A DNA stretch of 64,000 bases. It comes from F23-B02 sp963625685. GTDB lineage: Bacteria; Bacillota; Clostridia; Oscillospirales; Oscillospiraceae. A program made the position numbers and the translations under genes. The stretch covers positions 1-64,000 of the forward strand of contig CAVFTR010000002.1 in the NCBI GenBank assembly GCA_963625685.1, given 5' to 3'. This document shows positions 16,302 to 24,696 of the stretch, piece after piece (positions within the stretch are counted from its first letter, which is position 1; the number at the start of each line of letters is the position of its first letter). The notes under the pieces are model-generated. The model worked only from the letters and a program-made list of their open reading frames with translations, was not told where the DNA came from and did not search any database.

Positions 16302-16923
16302 TCAGCAGCACCTCCATAACATTCATCATTTTCTTATAAACACCCATTTCCCTTGCGTACTTGGAAAGGTTGGCAAGATTTTTCTTCTCATCTGCCACAT
16401 AAGCATTGACGGCTTTGTTGAATATCTCGTTATCCAGCTTCGTGCGGTACTTGAAGCAGTCGCAGACGGTGCGTTCACGGTCATAGACTGGAAGTGTTAC
16501 GCCGTTGAAGATGCCAGTTGTTTCCCCCAAATGGTACACCGGATTCTGAACATAATACGCCTTTACCGGCACTTCCGCCCGAATCGCCTTTACCGTTCTG
16601 GAATAAGAGCGTGGAACGGCAATCGACCATTCTCTGGGCGCAAAGTCGCTATAGCCGTAGTAGAACAGAGCTGATTCAACACAGACGACCCCGTGTGTCA
16701 TCAGTTTTGAAAGTATAAGCTCCTCCTTGGGTTCGGCCCCGACAGCCAGCTTGTAATACCCTTTTTTCACACGCTCGAGATACCCCTGCTTACAAAGCGC
16801 ATATACATCTTGATCTTTGAGCCCGGCAGAAATAAAGTCCGATTTCTTTGCAATTTCTCCGATGGTATCAAAGACCTCGTTGACGATACCGTACTTGCCC
16901 AACCTGTCACCAACTTTCTGCAC
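16294..16923 (-). CDS. abiEi: AbiEi-type antitoxin/repressor
   Basis: About 209 residues. It has an N-terminal winged helix (FISAGLKDQDVYALCKQGYLERVKKGYY) and a C-terminal AbiEi domain (SALFYYGYSDFAPREWSIAVP; DRERTVCDCFKYR). It neutralises AbiEii and represses its own promoter by binding inverted repeats. The longest frame opens with GTG at 16923, but that lies inside the operator with no ribosome binding site. A TTG at 16902 after GGTGACAGG is an alternative start, so the first residues are uncertain. Confidence 0.85.
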   Translation of the reverse strand: MQKVGDRLGKYGIVNEVFDTIGEIAKKSDFISAGLKDQDVYALCKQGYLERVKKGYYKLAVGAEPKEELILSKLMTHGVVCVESALFYYGYSDFAPREWSIAVPRSYSRTVKAIRAEVPVKAYYVQNPVYHLGETTGIFNGVTLPVYDRERTVCDCFKYRTKLDNEIFNKAVNAYVADEKKNLANLSKYAREMGVYKKMMNVMEVLLNG

Positions 16924-17010
16924 GCAATATTTGCATTATGCGTGTTTATATTATAATGCCCAGGCCCCAAAAATCAATATGTTTTGCACGCTTTTTGAAA
17001 ATATTGCGTG
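16921..17010 (-). promoter_or_regulatory. AbiE promoter and inverted-repeat operator
   Basis: A minus-strand promoter: TTGATT (plus 16972-16977), 16-base spacer, TATAAT (plus 16950-16955). It is flanked by a perfect 12-bp inverted repeat, CACGCAATATTT (16921-16932) and AAATATTGCGTG (16999-17010). Further GCACGC/GCGTG half-sites lie between. This matches the negative autoregulation known for AbiEi. Confidence 0.7.
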
Positions 17011-17093
17011 TAAATTTTGAAAAGCGGTATTGCAATTCAAAGAGCACTGCGCTATAATATCTATACAGATTGGTCCTGCACCAACCTATCTTC

Positions 17094-17303
17094 GTGACAA
17101 CATAATGACAACAGGAATTATGATACACAGTAATTCTTGGATAATCTAAATAGCCCTGATAATATGAGCTAAGCAACATATACAAGATCGTTTAGGTCAC
17201 GGTTTCAGGGAGCGAGTGGGAATAATACCCGAAAGGCTGAAAAGCCCGTAAACACCGGACTTTTTCGAGCCTTGATGCCACTCGTGGCAACGATTTGGAA
17301 ACA
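17094..17303. other. att: Attachment-like site B
   Basis: The same design as site A with arm types exchanged. GTGACAACA/ATGACAACA (17094-17113) is on the left, the core GGGAGCGAGTGGGAAT (17208-17223) follows with its GGCTG-AAAGCC hairpin, and GTGGCAACG/TTGGAAACA (17284-17303) is on the right. The distance from left arm to core is 114 bases, as in site A. ATTCTTGGATAATCT (17133-17147) is the exact reverse complement of 12344-12358. No tRNA or gene fragment was recognised at the core. Confidence 0.65.
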
Positions 17304-17322
17304 GAATTTCATTATTCATAAA

Positions 17323-17367
17323 AAAAGAGCTGTCTGACTTCAGATGAAGTCAGACAGCTCTTTTTCG
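17323..17367. terminator. Bidirectional terminator at the element-chromosome border
   Basis: AAAAAGAGCTGTCTGACTTC-AGAT-GAAGTCAGACAGCTCTTTTT, a 20-bp perfect stem. It ends the minus-strand acyl-CoA dehydrogenase gene and insulates the element. Confidence 0.85.
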
Positions 17368-17368
17368 C

Positions 17369-18532
17369 TCACATGAGATCGCGCATATCCTCGCCGGCGT
17401 TATATATGCCGTTTGAGATTATCACCTTGCATATCTGCGACGTGCCCTCCGCGACGGTCAGCAGCTGCGAGTCGCGCAGCATACGCTCAATGTCGCAATG
17501 GCTCCTGAAGCCCCTGCCGCCGTGGATGAGCACGGCGTCGGCGCACACCTTCCGGCACATCTCGGATGAGAACAGCTTCAGCGCCGCCGTTTCCAGCGTC
17601 GCTCTCTCTCCCGCCTCGGTTATCGCCGCCACGTGGTAGAGCATGTTTCTCGCAATGCTTATATTTGAATACATTTCCGCTATCGGGAAGCTCACGCCCT
17701 GATGCGAGAAGATCGTTCTCCCGTAAGTGCCTCTGCTTCCGGCAAAGCTGACGGAGTGCTCAAAGGCCGACTGCGCCATGCCTACGGATACCGCGGAAAG
17801 TCCGAGACGGCCGAAATTGAGCGCCATCTTCATGGGCTTATAGGCATTGCTCTCCTCGCCGATGAGCGCATCGGGAGGGAGAAGACAGTTGTCGAAGGCC
17901 ACCGTCCCCATGGGCGAATTGTTCAGCCCCGTCATGTCCTCTCTTTCGCCGAGCCTGAGCCCCGGGGTCCTGGCGTCGACATAGAACAGGCTAATATTCC
18001 TGCTGCGCACGTTCGCTCCGTTCTTGGCGGTGATGATGTAGCCGTCGGCAACACCTGCGTTGGTTATCCAGCATTTCGAGCCGTTGAGCAGCCAGCCCTC
18101 CGGCTTGCGCTCCGCGATCGTTTCGATCCCGAACGCATCCGAGCCGCCTCTGCTCTCGGTGATCGCGAAGGTGAGCAGCTTCTCGCCCTTTATGGCCGGG
18201 ATCAGCCAGTCCTCGCGCTGCTTGTCGGTTATAAGCGAGCTGACGGTGTAGCAGCACGGCAGGATATGCGCACAGAAAATAAAGCCCAGAGAGGCCATGC
18301 CCCGCGATATCTCCTCAAGAAATATGGCGGCCTCGGTCACACCGAGCCCCGCGCCGCCGAGCTCCTTCGGAAACGGCAGCGAGCAGTATCCCAGCTCGGC
18401 TATCCTGCGCACCAGCTCGCGCGGATAGGTGCCCTGCGCATCCAGCCGCTCGGCCTGCGGGCTGATCTCGCTGTCGACAAACTCGCGTATCTGCTTTTTC
18501 AGCTTTTTCTGCTCCTCGGAAAGATAATACAT
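17369..18532 (-). CDS. Acyl-CoA dehydrogenase
   Basis: A 387-residue FAD enzyme of the acyl-CoA dehydrogenase family that oxidises (or with Etf reduces) the C2-C3 bond of an acyl-CoA. Seen: LSEEQKKLKKQIREF start, LTFAITESRGGSDAFG, WLLNGSKCWITNAG (FAD/substrate site) and the catalytic Glu in VAEGTSQI near the end. ATG at 18532 is chosen since GGGGAGA then has 9 bases of spacing; ATG at 18541 touches it. It lies 12-30 bases after the CBS/DRTGG regulator gene in the same transcript. Substrate is unknown. Confidence 0.9.
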   Translation of the reverse strand: MYYLSEEQKKLKKQIREFVDSEISPQAERLDAQGTYPRELVRRIAELGYCSLPFPKELGGAGLGVTEAAIFLEEISRGMASLGFIFCAHILPCCYTVSSLITDKQREDWLIPAIKGEKLLTFAITESRGGSDAFGIETIAERKPEGWLLNGSKCWITNAGVADGYIITAKNGANVRSRNISLFYVDARTPGLRLGEREDMTGLNNSPMGTVAFDNCLLPPDALIGEESNAYKPMKMALNFGRLGLSAVSVGMAQSAFEHSVSFAGSRGTYGRTIFSHQGVSFPIAEMYSNISIARNMLYHVAAITEAGERATLETAALKLFSSEMCRKVCADAVLIHGGRGFRSHCDIERMLRDSQLLTVAEGTSQICKVIISNGIYNAGEDMRDLM

Positions 18533-18561
18533 ATCACTCATTCTCCCCACATTCTGTAATA

Positions 18562-19854
18562 TCAGACGCCGCCGGCCTCGCTCAGGACCAGCATGCAGTT
18601 TGCATAGCTTGAAGCCTCGTCGTAGAGCTCTATATTGATGACGCAGCTCCTGTCTGACGAACGCCTCTGCTCGCAGGATACGACGAGCTCGTTCTGCGGT
18701 ACGGGCGAGGCGAAAAACGAGCCGCTGGCCACGATACCGTCCCTGACCGGATGCTCGGACGCAAAATTCTTCGCGGCGGCGTTGACCACGCCCATCAGTA
18801 TCTCCGCCGAAGCGACGCTCTCCGCTCCGGGCTGCACGGTATAAACGCTGCGCTTTCCGCCTGAGCTTAGCTCTTCGAGCTTGGGCATGCCCGGCGGGGA
18901 GGAGCTCAGGGCCGAGTTCATAAGATAATATCTGAGTACGTCGTTTGCGGTTATCATTCCGCAGAGCTCTCCGTTTTTCGTTATATAGGCGACGGATATC
19001 TCCTCGGAGACCATATGCTGCGCTATCTCTGTCATGGGCGTCGATATATCGACCGAGTATACGGCCTCGTTTTTTTCGTAAAGACTCGATATCTTCGTAT
19101 ACGCAGACGAGGATATCACCTGCGTGGCGTCCACAGTCCCGCAGATATGCAGGGAATCGTTGACTACGGCGTGCTTTGAGCTCATGCCGAATATCGTGCC
19201 GTAAGAATTGTACCAGTCGATGACCATATCGTTATAGTACAGATACGGCGGCATGCGCATCCATTTCTCCGCTGTGTCGGAGCCTGTCTCCGGATCGTGC
19301 CCGTTTATCTCGGCGCTCAGCAGACTCAGCACCGTGCAGCTGTCCTGCTGAGACGAAAGCACGCAGGCCCCGTGTCCGCAGGCCTCCCTGAGCAGCGCCT
19401 CACCGGGATGTATGCCGCCCGTTATTATCATGTTCACGCCGCGCGAGGCGGCGGTGAACAGAAGGTCCGGCCTGTCGCCCAGAAGACACAGGGCGTTCTC
19501 GCCGGCCTCGTCAAGGGCCGCCTTGAACTGCTCGATGCTGCCGTCGCCGAATATGAGCTCTCCCGCGGGCACGTCCGAATACTCCTCGCCGGAGAGAACG
19601 TCAAGCCCGAGCCGTCCGACGAGCTTCGAGAGCGTCGGCGCTCTGTGCTCGCCGGCTGCGTCGGTATGCAGCCTGACTGTGCCCGAGCGCAGCCTTGTCT
19701 CCACGAGCTGGAGCTTTTCGGCCGTTTTTATGGCCTTATATGCCGTTCCCTCGCTCACTCCGTTGTCCTTTGCGAGATTCCGCACCGAGACCCTCGCCCC
19801 GGCGGGCAGCTCTCTGATATAATTTATGAGTTTTTCTTCTTTTTTTCCGGCCAT
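18562..19854 (-). CDS. YtoI-like regulator: HTH, DRTGG, CBS and hotdog-like domains
   Basis: About 430 residues. A GntR/MarR-like winged helix (VSVRNLAKDNGVSEGTAYKAI, residues 20-60) is followed by a DRTGG-type domain (near 100-210, LFTAASRGVNMIITGGI), a CBS-type segment (VYSVDISTPMTEIAQHMV; YITKNGELCGMITANDVLRY) and a C-terminal hotdog-like fold that could bind acyl-CoA. This order is that of B. subtilis YtoI. The ATG at 19854 follows TGGAGA. Ligands may be adenine nucleotides or acyl-CoA, fitting control of the neighbouring acyl-CoA genes. Confidence 0.75.
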   Translation of the reverse strand: MAGKKEEKLINYIRELPAGARVSVRNLAKDNGVSEGTAYKAIKTAEKLQLVETRLRSGTVRLHTDAAGEHRAPTLSKLVGRLGLDVLSGEEYSDVPAGELIFGDGSIEQFKAALDEAGENALCLLGDRPDLLFTAASRGVNMIITGGIHPGEALLREACGHGACVLSSQQDSCTVLSLLSAEINGHDPETGSDTAEKWMRMPPYLYYNDMVIDWYNSYGTIFGMSSKHAVVNDSLHICGTVDATQVISSSAYTKISSLYEKNEAVYSVDISTPMTEIAQHMVSEEISVAYITKNGELCGMITANDVLRYYLMNSALSSSPPGMPKLEELSSGGKRSVYTVQPGAESVASAEILMGVVNAAAKNFASEHPVRDGIVASGSFFASPVPQNELVVSCEQRRSSDRSCVINIELYDEASSYANCMLVLSEAGGV

Positions 19855-19927
19855 GTGTATATATTCTCCATATATGAGCCCAAAATGCCCGGCTTTATTT
19901 TGGCCAGGGCTCCTATTTGCAGTGTTA

Positions 19928-19956
19928 ACTATAACAGTTTTGCGCCTTTGTGTCAA
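19928..19956 (-). promoter_or_regulatory. Promoter of the regulator/acyl-CoA dehydrogenase unit
   Basis: Minus-strand TTGACA (plus 19951-19956), 17-base spacer, TATAGT (plus 19928-19933). An ATAACAG half-site (19931-19937) overlaps the -10, the same word as in the divergent operon's palindrome. Confidence 0.7.
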
Positions 19957-20057
19957 GTATCGAGGAAAAGAACGCTGATTGTGTCCCTATTTAAAATGTA
20001 ACACATGGATGAAAATTGCTCATTCATACAAAAATCACGGAGATGATTGTTATGATG

Positions 20058-20181
20058 TTGACATAGTGCTCCTGCGGCTATATAATCAGCTTGTAAGCAA
20101 AAAGGCATGTTACGAGTATATGTCTGAACCTAAAATGCAAACTGTCTGTATTTATAACAGCATTATAACAGAACTGTTATA
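20058..20181 (+). promoter_or_regulatory. Promoter and palindromic operator of the acyl-CoA operon
   Basis: Consensus TTGACA (20058-20063), 17 bases, TATAAT (20081-20086). About 75 bases downstream lie TATTTATAACAG (20150-20160) and a perfect palindrome TATAACAG-AA-CTGTTATA (20164-20181), just before the ribosome binding site AAAGGAGGAG. Confidence 0.7.
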
Positions 20182-20204
20182 TTATTATAAAGGAGGAGAC
20201 AAAT

Positions 20205-21341
20205 ATGCTGATACAATTCACCGAGGAGCAGAAAATGCTCCGTGATGTAGCGCGGGAATTCACCAAAAACGAGATCGCCCCCAGGGACAAGTGGATGGAC
20301 GAGAACGGCTTTGACTGGGACCTGTGCAAAAAGATCACCGATGCGGGCTTCATGGGAGCAAACATCCCCGAGCAGTACGGCGGAGGAGGCGGCGGCATCG
20401 TGGACACCACGATCATCGCTCAGGAATTTGCCAAGGGCAGCGCGAGCATAGCGACCTTCATGGGCGGGCACTGGCTGGCCTCCAACCTCATTCTTGAAAA
20501 CGGCACGGAGGAGCAGCGTCAGAAGTACATGCCCCTTGCCGTGGCCGGCAAGATATTTGCCTTCGGCCTGACCGAGGCCGGAGCGGGCTCCGACGCGGCG
20601 GGGATAAAGTCCCTCGCGGTCGAGACGGAGGACGGCTGGCTGCTCAACGGCAGCAAGGCCTGGATAACGAACTCCGGCGTTGCCGACTACTATATAATCC
20701 TCGCGATGACCGATCCCGAGCAGGGCACCAACGGCATTTCCGCCTTCATCCTGCCAAAGGAAGCCGAGGGACTGGCCGTAGGCAAGTTCGAGGAGAAGAT
20801 CGGTGTCCGCGGCTCGGCCACCTGCGAGCTGGCCTTTGACAACATAAAGCTCCCCAAGGACGCGCTTCTGGGCGTTCGCGGCAAGGGCTTCAAAATGGCC
20901 ATGCAGACGCTGGATATCGGACGCATAAGCGCCGCGGCCGTGTGCGCGGGCATATGCGAGCACGCCCTGGAGCTCGCCAGAGATTACGCCAACGAGAGAA
21001 AGGCCTTCGGCAAGCCCATCAAGGCCTTCCAGGGACTGGCGTTCCGCTTTGCCGATATGTATGCCGAGATAAAGGCCATGGAGCTGCTGGCCTATGACGC
21101 GGCCACCACGAAGGACGCCGGCGGGCGCTGCACGCTGGACGCGGCGGCGGCAAAGCTCTTCGCCACCGAAAAGGGCACGCAGATATGCATACAGGCACAG
21201 GCGGTCTTCGGCGGCAACGGCATGAGCAAGGAATACGACATTGAGCGTCTGCTGCGCGATATCCGCGTATGGTCCGTCATGGAGGGCAGCACCGAGATCC
21301 TGCGCATGATCGTCAGCGGGACCGTTCTCGCCAAGAAATAA
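20205..21341 (+). CDS. Short-chain acyl-CoA dehydrogenase
   Basis: 378 residues, typical of butyryl/short-chain acyl-CoA dehydrogenases. Motifs: FGLTEAGAGSDAAG, WLLNGSKAWITNSG, the helical core RKAFGKPIKAFQGL, and the catalytic Glu in VMEGSTEILRM. It is the first gene of an operon with EtfB and EtfA, which carry electrons to or from its FAD. In anaerobes such sets can reduce an enoyl-CoA, sometimes with electron bifurcation, or oxidise an acyl-CoA. The direction cannot be told from the sequence. Confidence 0.93.
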   Translation: MLIQFTEEQKMLRDVAREFTKNEIAPRDKWMDENGFDWDLCKKITDAGFMGANIPEQYGGGGGGIVDTTIIAQEFAKGSASIATFMGGHWLASNLILENGTEEQRQKYMPLAVAGKIFAFGLTEAGAGSDAAGIKSLAVETEDGWLLNGSKAWITNSGVADYYIILAMTDPEQGTNGISAFILPKEAEGLAVGKFEEKIGVRGSATCELAFDNIKLPKDALLGVRGKGFKMAMQTLDIGRISAAAVCAGICEHALELARDYANERKAFGKPIKAFQGLAFRFADMYAEIKAMELLAYDAATTKDAGGRCTLDAAAAKLFATEKGTQICIQAQAVFGGNGMSKEYDIERLLRDIRVWSVMEGSTEILRMIVSGTVLAKK

Positions 21342-21373
21342 GCAGCCGACAGCAGGTATCCGGAGAGAATCAT

Positions 21374-22159
21374 ATGAAGATTTTGGTTTTTGTTAAGCAG
21401 GTACCCGATACGGACGACGTCAAGCTCGACCCGCGCACGGGAAATCTGATGCGCGACGGCGTGCAGAGCGTCATAAATCCCTTCGACGCAAACGGCGTTG
21501 AGGCGGCGCTCCGGCTCCGGGAGGAGCACGGCGGCAAGGTCATCGCCATAAGCATGGGTCCCCCTCAGGCCGACGACGTTCTGAAAAAGTCGCTGGCGAT
21601 GGGCTGCGACGAATCGGTGCTCATAAGCGACCGGGCCCTCGGCGGCGCGGACACTTTAGCCACGGGCTATCCTCTCGCCAAGGCCGCGGCAAAGCTCGGC
21701 GATTACGATCTCATCATATGCGGCAGGCACGCCACCGACGCCGAGACCGCGCAGACGGGCCCCATCATCGCCGCCTTTCTCGATATCCCCCAGGTCACGC
21801 TGGTCGACAGCATCTCGGTCGAGGACGGCTGCGCGATATGCCGCAGAAGGCTTCCGGACAGATACGAAACGGTCAGAGTAAAGCTCCCTGCGCTCATCAC
21901 CGTCTGCGGTGAGATAAACACCCCCAGATATGCGACGCCCCTTAATATAATGAAGGCGCTCAAAAAGCCGCGCATCGTATGGAACGCCGCCGACCTGGGC
22001 TGCAACGAGAGCCTGATCGGAGCCGCCGGCTCGCCGTCGTCGAACAAGAAGATATTCGAGCCTCCAAAGCGCATGACCGAAACAAAATTTTTCGGCGGAG
22101 ACATTGAAGCCATGGCAAAGGCCATAGTGGATACGCTCGAAGCGGAAAAGATGATCTGA
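21374..22159 (+). CDS. etfB: Electron transfer flavoprotein beta subunit
   Basis: 261 residues. Start MKILVFVKQVPDTDDVKLD and the nucleotide-binding region LIICGRHATDAETAQTGP are diagnostic of EtfB. GAGAG precedes the ATG. It pairs with EtfA directly downstream to hold FAD and AMP/FAD and shuttle electrons for the acyl-CoA dehydrogenase upstream. Whether the second site binds FAD (bifurcating type) or AMP needs a structural comparison. Confidence 0.95.
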   Translation: MKILVFVKQVPDTDDVKLDPRTGNLMRDGVQSVINPFDANGVEAALRLREEHGGKVIAISMGPPQADDVLKKSLAMGCDESVLISDRALGGADTLATGYPLAKAAAKLGDYDLIICGRHATDAETAQTGPIIAAFLDIPQVTLVDSISVEDGCAICRRRLPDRYETVRVKLPALITVCGEINTPRYATPLNIMKALKKPRIVWNAADLGCNESLIGAAGSPSSNKKIFEPPKRMTETKFFGGDIEAMAKAIVDTLEAEKMI

Positions 22160-22179
22160 GCGGAAACGGAGGTTTTGAT

Positions 22180-23187
22180 ATGAATAAGGAAGACTATTCG
22201 GGCATCTGGGTATATGCCGAGCAGGAAAACGGCGTTCTCTCCGAAACTGCCTTCGAGCTGCTGGCAAAATCTCATGATCTGAAGGAAAAGCTGGGAAACA
22301 CAGACGAGATCTGCGCCGTCGTCGCGGGCGACAGGGTCGCGCAGCTTGCCGGCACGCTCTTTTCCTACGGCGCGGAAAAGGTCATCGCCGCGGAAAACGC
22401 CAAGCTCAAAGCATACAGCGCGCGGCCTTACGCCAAGGTCCTCACAGAGCTGTGCGACAAGTATCTGCCCTCGATCTTTCTCTTCCCCGCGAGTCCTCAG
22501 GGCCGCGACGTGGCCCCGCGCGTGATGTGCGAGCTTTTAACGGGCCTGACCGCCGACGCTATCGACCTCGATATCGACGAGGACGGCGTGTTCGTGCAGA
22601 CGACGCCCAACTTCGGCGGAAATATCCTGTCGCACATCTGCATAAAGGACGCCCGGCCTCAGATGGTGACCGTACATCCGAAGGTGTTCGAGCCCCTGAA
22701 GCCCGTTTCCGGAGCGGAGGGAGAGCTGATAGTCGAGCAGGTCAAGGTCGAGGCCGACGACTGCTACACCGTGCTGTCGAGCGAAAAGCGCGTCTTTGAG
22801 GGCCGCCCGATAGCCGACAGCCGCGTCATCGTGGCCGCCGGCCGCGGCGTAAAGAGCAGGGAGGACCTTGCGCAGCTCGAGGAGCTCGCAGAGCTGCTGG
22901 GCGGCGAGCTGGCCTCATCCCGGCCGATCGTGGACAACGGCTGGCTGCCTCACGAAAAGCAGATAGGCCAGTCCGGCACCACCGTCAAGCCCGATTTTAT
23001 ACTCAACGTGGCCATCTCCGGCTCCGTTCAGTACCTGGCCGGCATGCAGAAGGCAAAGTGCATCATGAGCATCAACAATTTTTCCGAAGCGCCGATATGG
23101 GATGTTTCCAACTACGGCGCGGCAGCGGACTATTCCAAGCTCATCCCGGCGATCATCGCCGAGATAAAAGCGAGGAAGGGCCTTTAA
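22180..23187 (+). CDS. etfA: Electron transfer flavoprotein alpha subunit
   Basis: 335 residues. The N-terminal domain (GIWVYAEQENGVLSETAFEL) and the C-terminal FAD-binding domain (SRPIVDNGWLPHEKQIGQSG, then VAISGSVQYLAGM and INNFSEAPIWDV) are typical of EtfA. It lies 20 bases after etfB with its own GGAGG site. It is a member of the acyl-CoA operon. Confidence 0.95.
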   Translation: MNKEDYSGIWVYAEQENGVLSETAFELLAKSHDLKEKLGNTDEICAVVAGDRVAQLAGTLFSYGAEKVIAAENAKLKAYSARPYAKVLTELCDKYLPSIFLFPASPQGRDVAPRVMCELLTGLTADAIDLDIDEDGVFVQTTPNFGGNILSHICIKDARPQMVTVHPKVFEPLKPVSGAEGELIVEQVKVEADDCYTVLSSEKRVFEGRPIADSRVIVAAGRGVKSREDLAQLEELAELLGGELASSRPIVDNGWLPHEKQIGQSGTTVKPDFILNVAISGSVQYLAGMQKAKCIMSINNFSEAPIWDVSNYGAAADYSKLIPAIIAEIKARKGL

Positions 23188-23240
23188 GTAAACGACCGGA
23201 CAAATAAGCCGGTTAAAATAAAATATCAGGAGGAAAAACA

Positions 23241-24035
23241 ATGGAACTGCAGAAACTTATTTACACAGTTGAAGACGGGATAGCCATTATCACCATGAAT
23301 TATCCCAAGAACCTCAACGCCATAGACGAGCAGATGGCAGACGAGCTGATGTATGTCGTCGATGCGGCGGAAAAGGACCCCGATGTCAAGGTGGTCGTCA
23401 TCAAGGGCCTGGAAAAAGCCTTCTCCGCCGGCGGTGACATTGGCTACTTCTACAAGCTCATCCAGGCGGGCGGCGAGGTCAACATGGACGGCCTCATCTC
23501 CAAGGTCGGCAGCGTCGCCGACGGCCTGAAGAAAATGAGCAAGATGGTCGTCACCTCCGTCTGCGGCGCGGCGGCGGGCGCCGGCATCAGCCTTGCTCTG
23601 GGCGGCGACTTCATGATCTGCGCGGACAACGCGAAGTTCATTCTGGCCTTCGTCAACCTCGGCCTCGTTCCCGACACGGGCGCTACCTATCTGCTGGCCA
23701 AGAGCATCGGCGTCAGCCGCGCGATGGAGCTCGCGGCAACCGGCCGTCCCGTAGGCGCGGAGGAGGCAAAGGCCCTGGGTCTTGCCTACAAGGTCACCAC
23801 CAAGGAGGAGCTCGACGCGGAGACGATGAAGTTCGCCCGCAAGCTCGCCGCAGGCCCCCTGATCGCGTACAAGAACATCAAAAAGCAGATATACGACACC
23901 TGCTATGCCGACTACAAGAAGTGGCTCGACGAGACCGAGGTCCCCACTCAGCGCGAGTGCGCCGCCTCCATGGACTTCCAGGAGGGCTGCAAGGCCTTCA
24001 TGGAGAAGCGCAAGGCCGTGTTTGAAGGCAAGTAA
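23241..24035 (+). CDS. Crotonase-family enzyme (PaaG-like isomerase or hydratase)
   Basis: 264 residues with the crotonase oxyanion motifs (AFSAGGDI near 70; GAAAGAGISLALGGDF near 113). At the position where enoyl-CoA hydratases carry their two catalytic Glu, this protein has FVNLGLVPDTGATYLLA. The first Glu is missing and an Asp is present in PDTG, as in PaaG-type isomerases. An enoyl-CoA isomerase or an unusual hydratase is therefore more likely than a standard hydratase. It is preceded by AGGAGG and sits inside the acyl-CoA operon. Confidence 0.85.
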   Translation: MELQKLIYTVEDGIAIITMNYPKNLNAIDEQMADELMYVVDAAEKDPDVKVVVIKGLEKAFSAGGDIGYFYKLIQAGGEVNMDGLISKVGSVADGLKKMSKMVVTSVCGAAAGAGISLALGGDFMICADNAKFILAFVNLGLVPDTGATYLLAKSIGVSRAMELAATGRPVGAEEAKALGLAYKVTTKEELDAETMKFARKLAAGPLIAYKNIKKQIYDTCYADYKKWLDETEVPTQRECAASMDFQEGCKAFMEKRKAVFEGK

Positions 24036-24056
24036 AATATAAAAAGGAGAAATACA

Positions 24057-24668
24057 ATGGAACATCATGCAGCATCACCGACCCCAGCCGGCCTTGTGGC
24101 GTTCGCCGTGGCCTGCTATACCTTTACGGCCGTGTTTGCCGGCCTTGTTCCTGGCGAAGGACTTTTCCTGCTCGGCTGCTGGCTTTTGGGCGGCTTTGCG
24201 GTACAGATAATCGTCGCAGGCAAGGAGATCGATCACGGCGTCCAGCTCGGCGGCAACGTCTTCCTGTTCTTCCAGGGCTTCTTCATGCTCACCGGTGCTA
24301 TCAGCAGCATGTCGAAATACCTCTGCCTGTTCGTGTGGGAGACCCCCTATAACACGATGGTCGAGGGCTTCGGCTGGCTGGCCTGCACCATAGCGCTCAT
24401 CCTCTGGACTCCCGGCTACCTGAAGACCGCGAACAAGCCGTTTGCCGCGGCTGTCGTTTTCACCGATATCGCCCTGATAGGCGTTATCCTCAACGACATG
24501 TACCTTCTCGGCGACCTTGCCGGCGTCGTCAAGCCCATCGTGGCCGTCTGCCTTGCGGTCGCGGGCTCTCTGGGCCTGTACGTGGCAAGCGCCATCCAGC
24601 TCAACTCCAGCTTCGGCAGGACCGTATTTCCCCTTGGCACTCCCTGGCTCAAGAGTGATAAAGCTTAA
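24057..24668 (+). CDS. Acetate/short-chain carboxylate transporter (AceTr/SatP family)
   Basis: 203 residues with six predicted membrane helices. The N-terminal SPTPAGLVAF corresponds to the NPAPLGL signature of the GPR1/FUN34/SatP family, which moves acetate and other short acids across the membrane. It lies between the crotonase and the CoA-transferase genes, so it may import or release the acid that the transferase activates or frees. GGAG precedes the ATG. Confidence 0.85.
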   Translation: MEHHAASPTPAGLVAFAVACYTFTAVFAGLVPGEGLFLLGCWLLGGFAVQIIVAGKEIDHGVQLGGNVFLFFQGFFMLTGAISSMSKYLCLFVWETPYNTMVEGFGWLACTIALILWTPGYLKTANKPFAAAVVFTDIALIGVILNDMYLLGDLAGVVKPIVAVCLAVAGSLGLYVASAIQLNSSFGRTVFPLGTPWLKSDKA

Positions 24669-24696
24669 AAAACCAATAACGAAAGGTGGAAGTCAA

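Noticed and set aside
17148..17280. tRNA gene as integration target at site B
   Set aside because: The hairpins near the core do not fold into a cloverleaf and no CCA-type end or T-loop motif is present.
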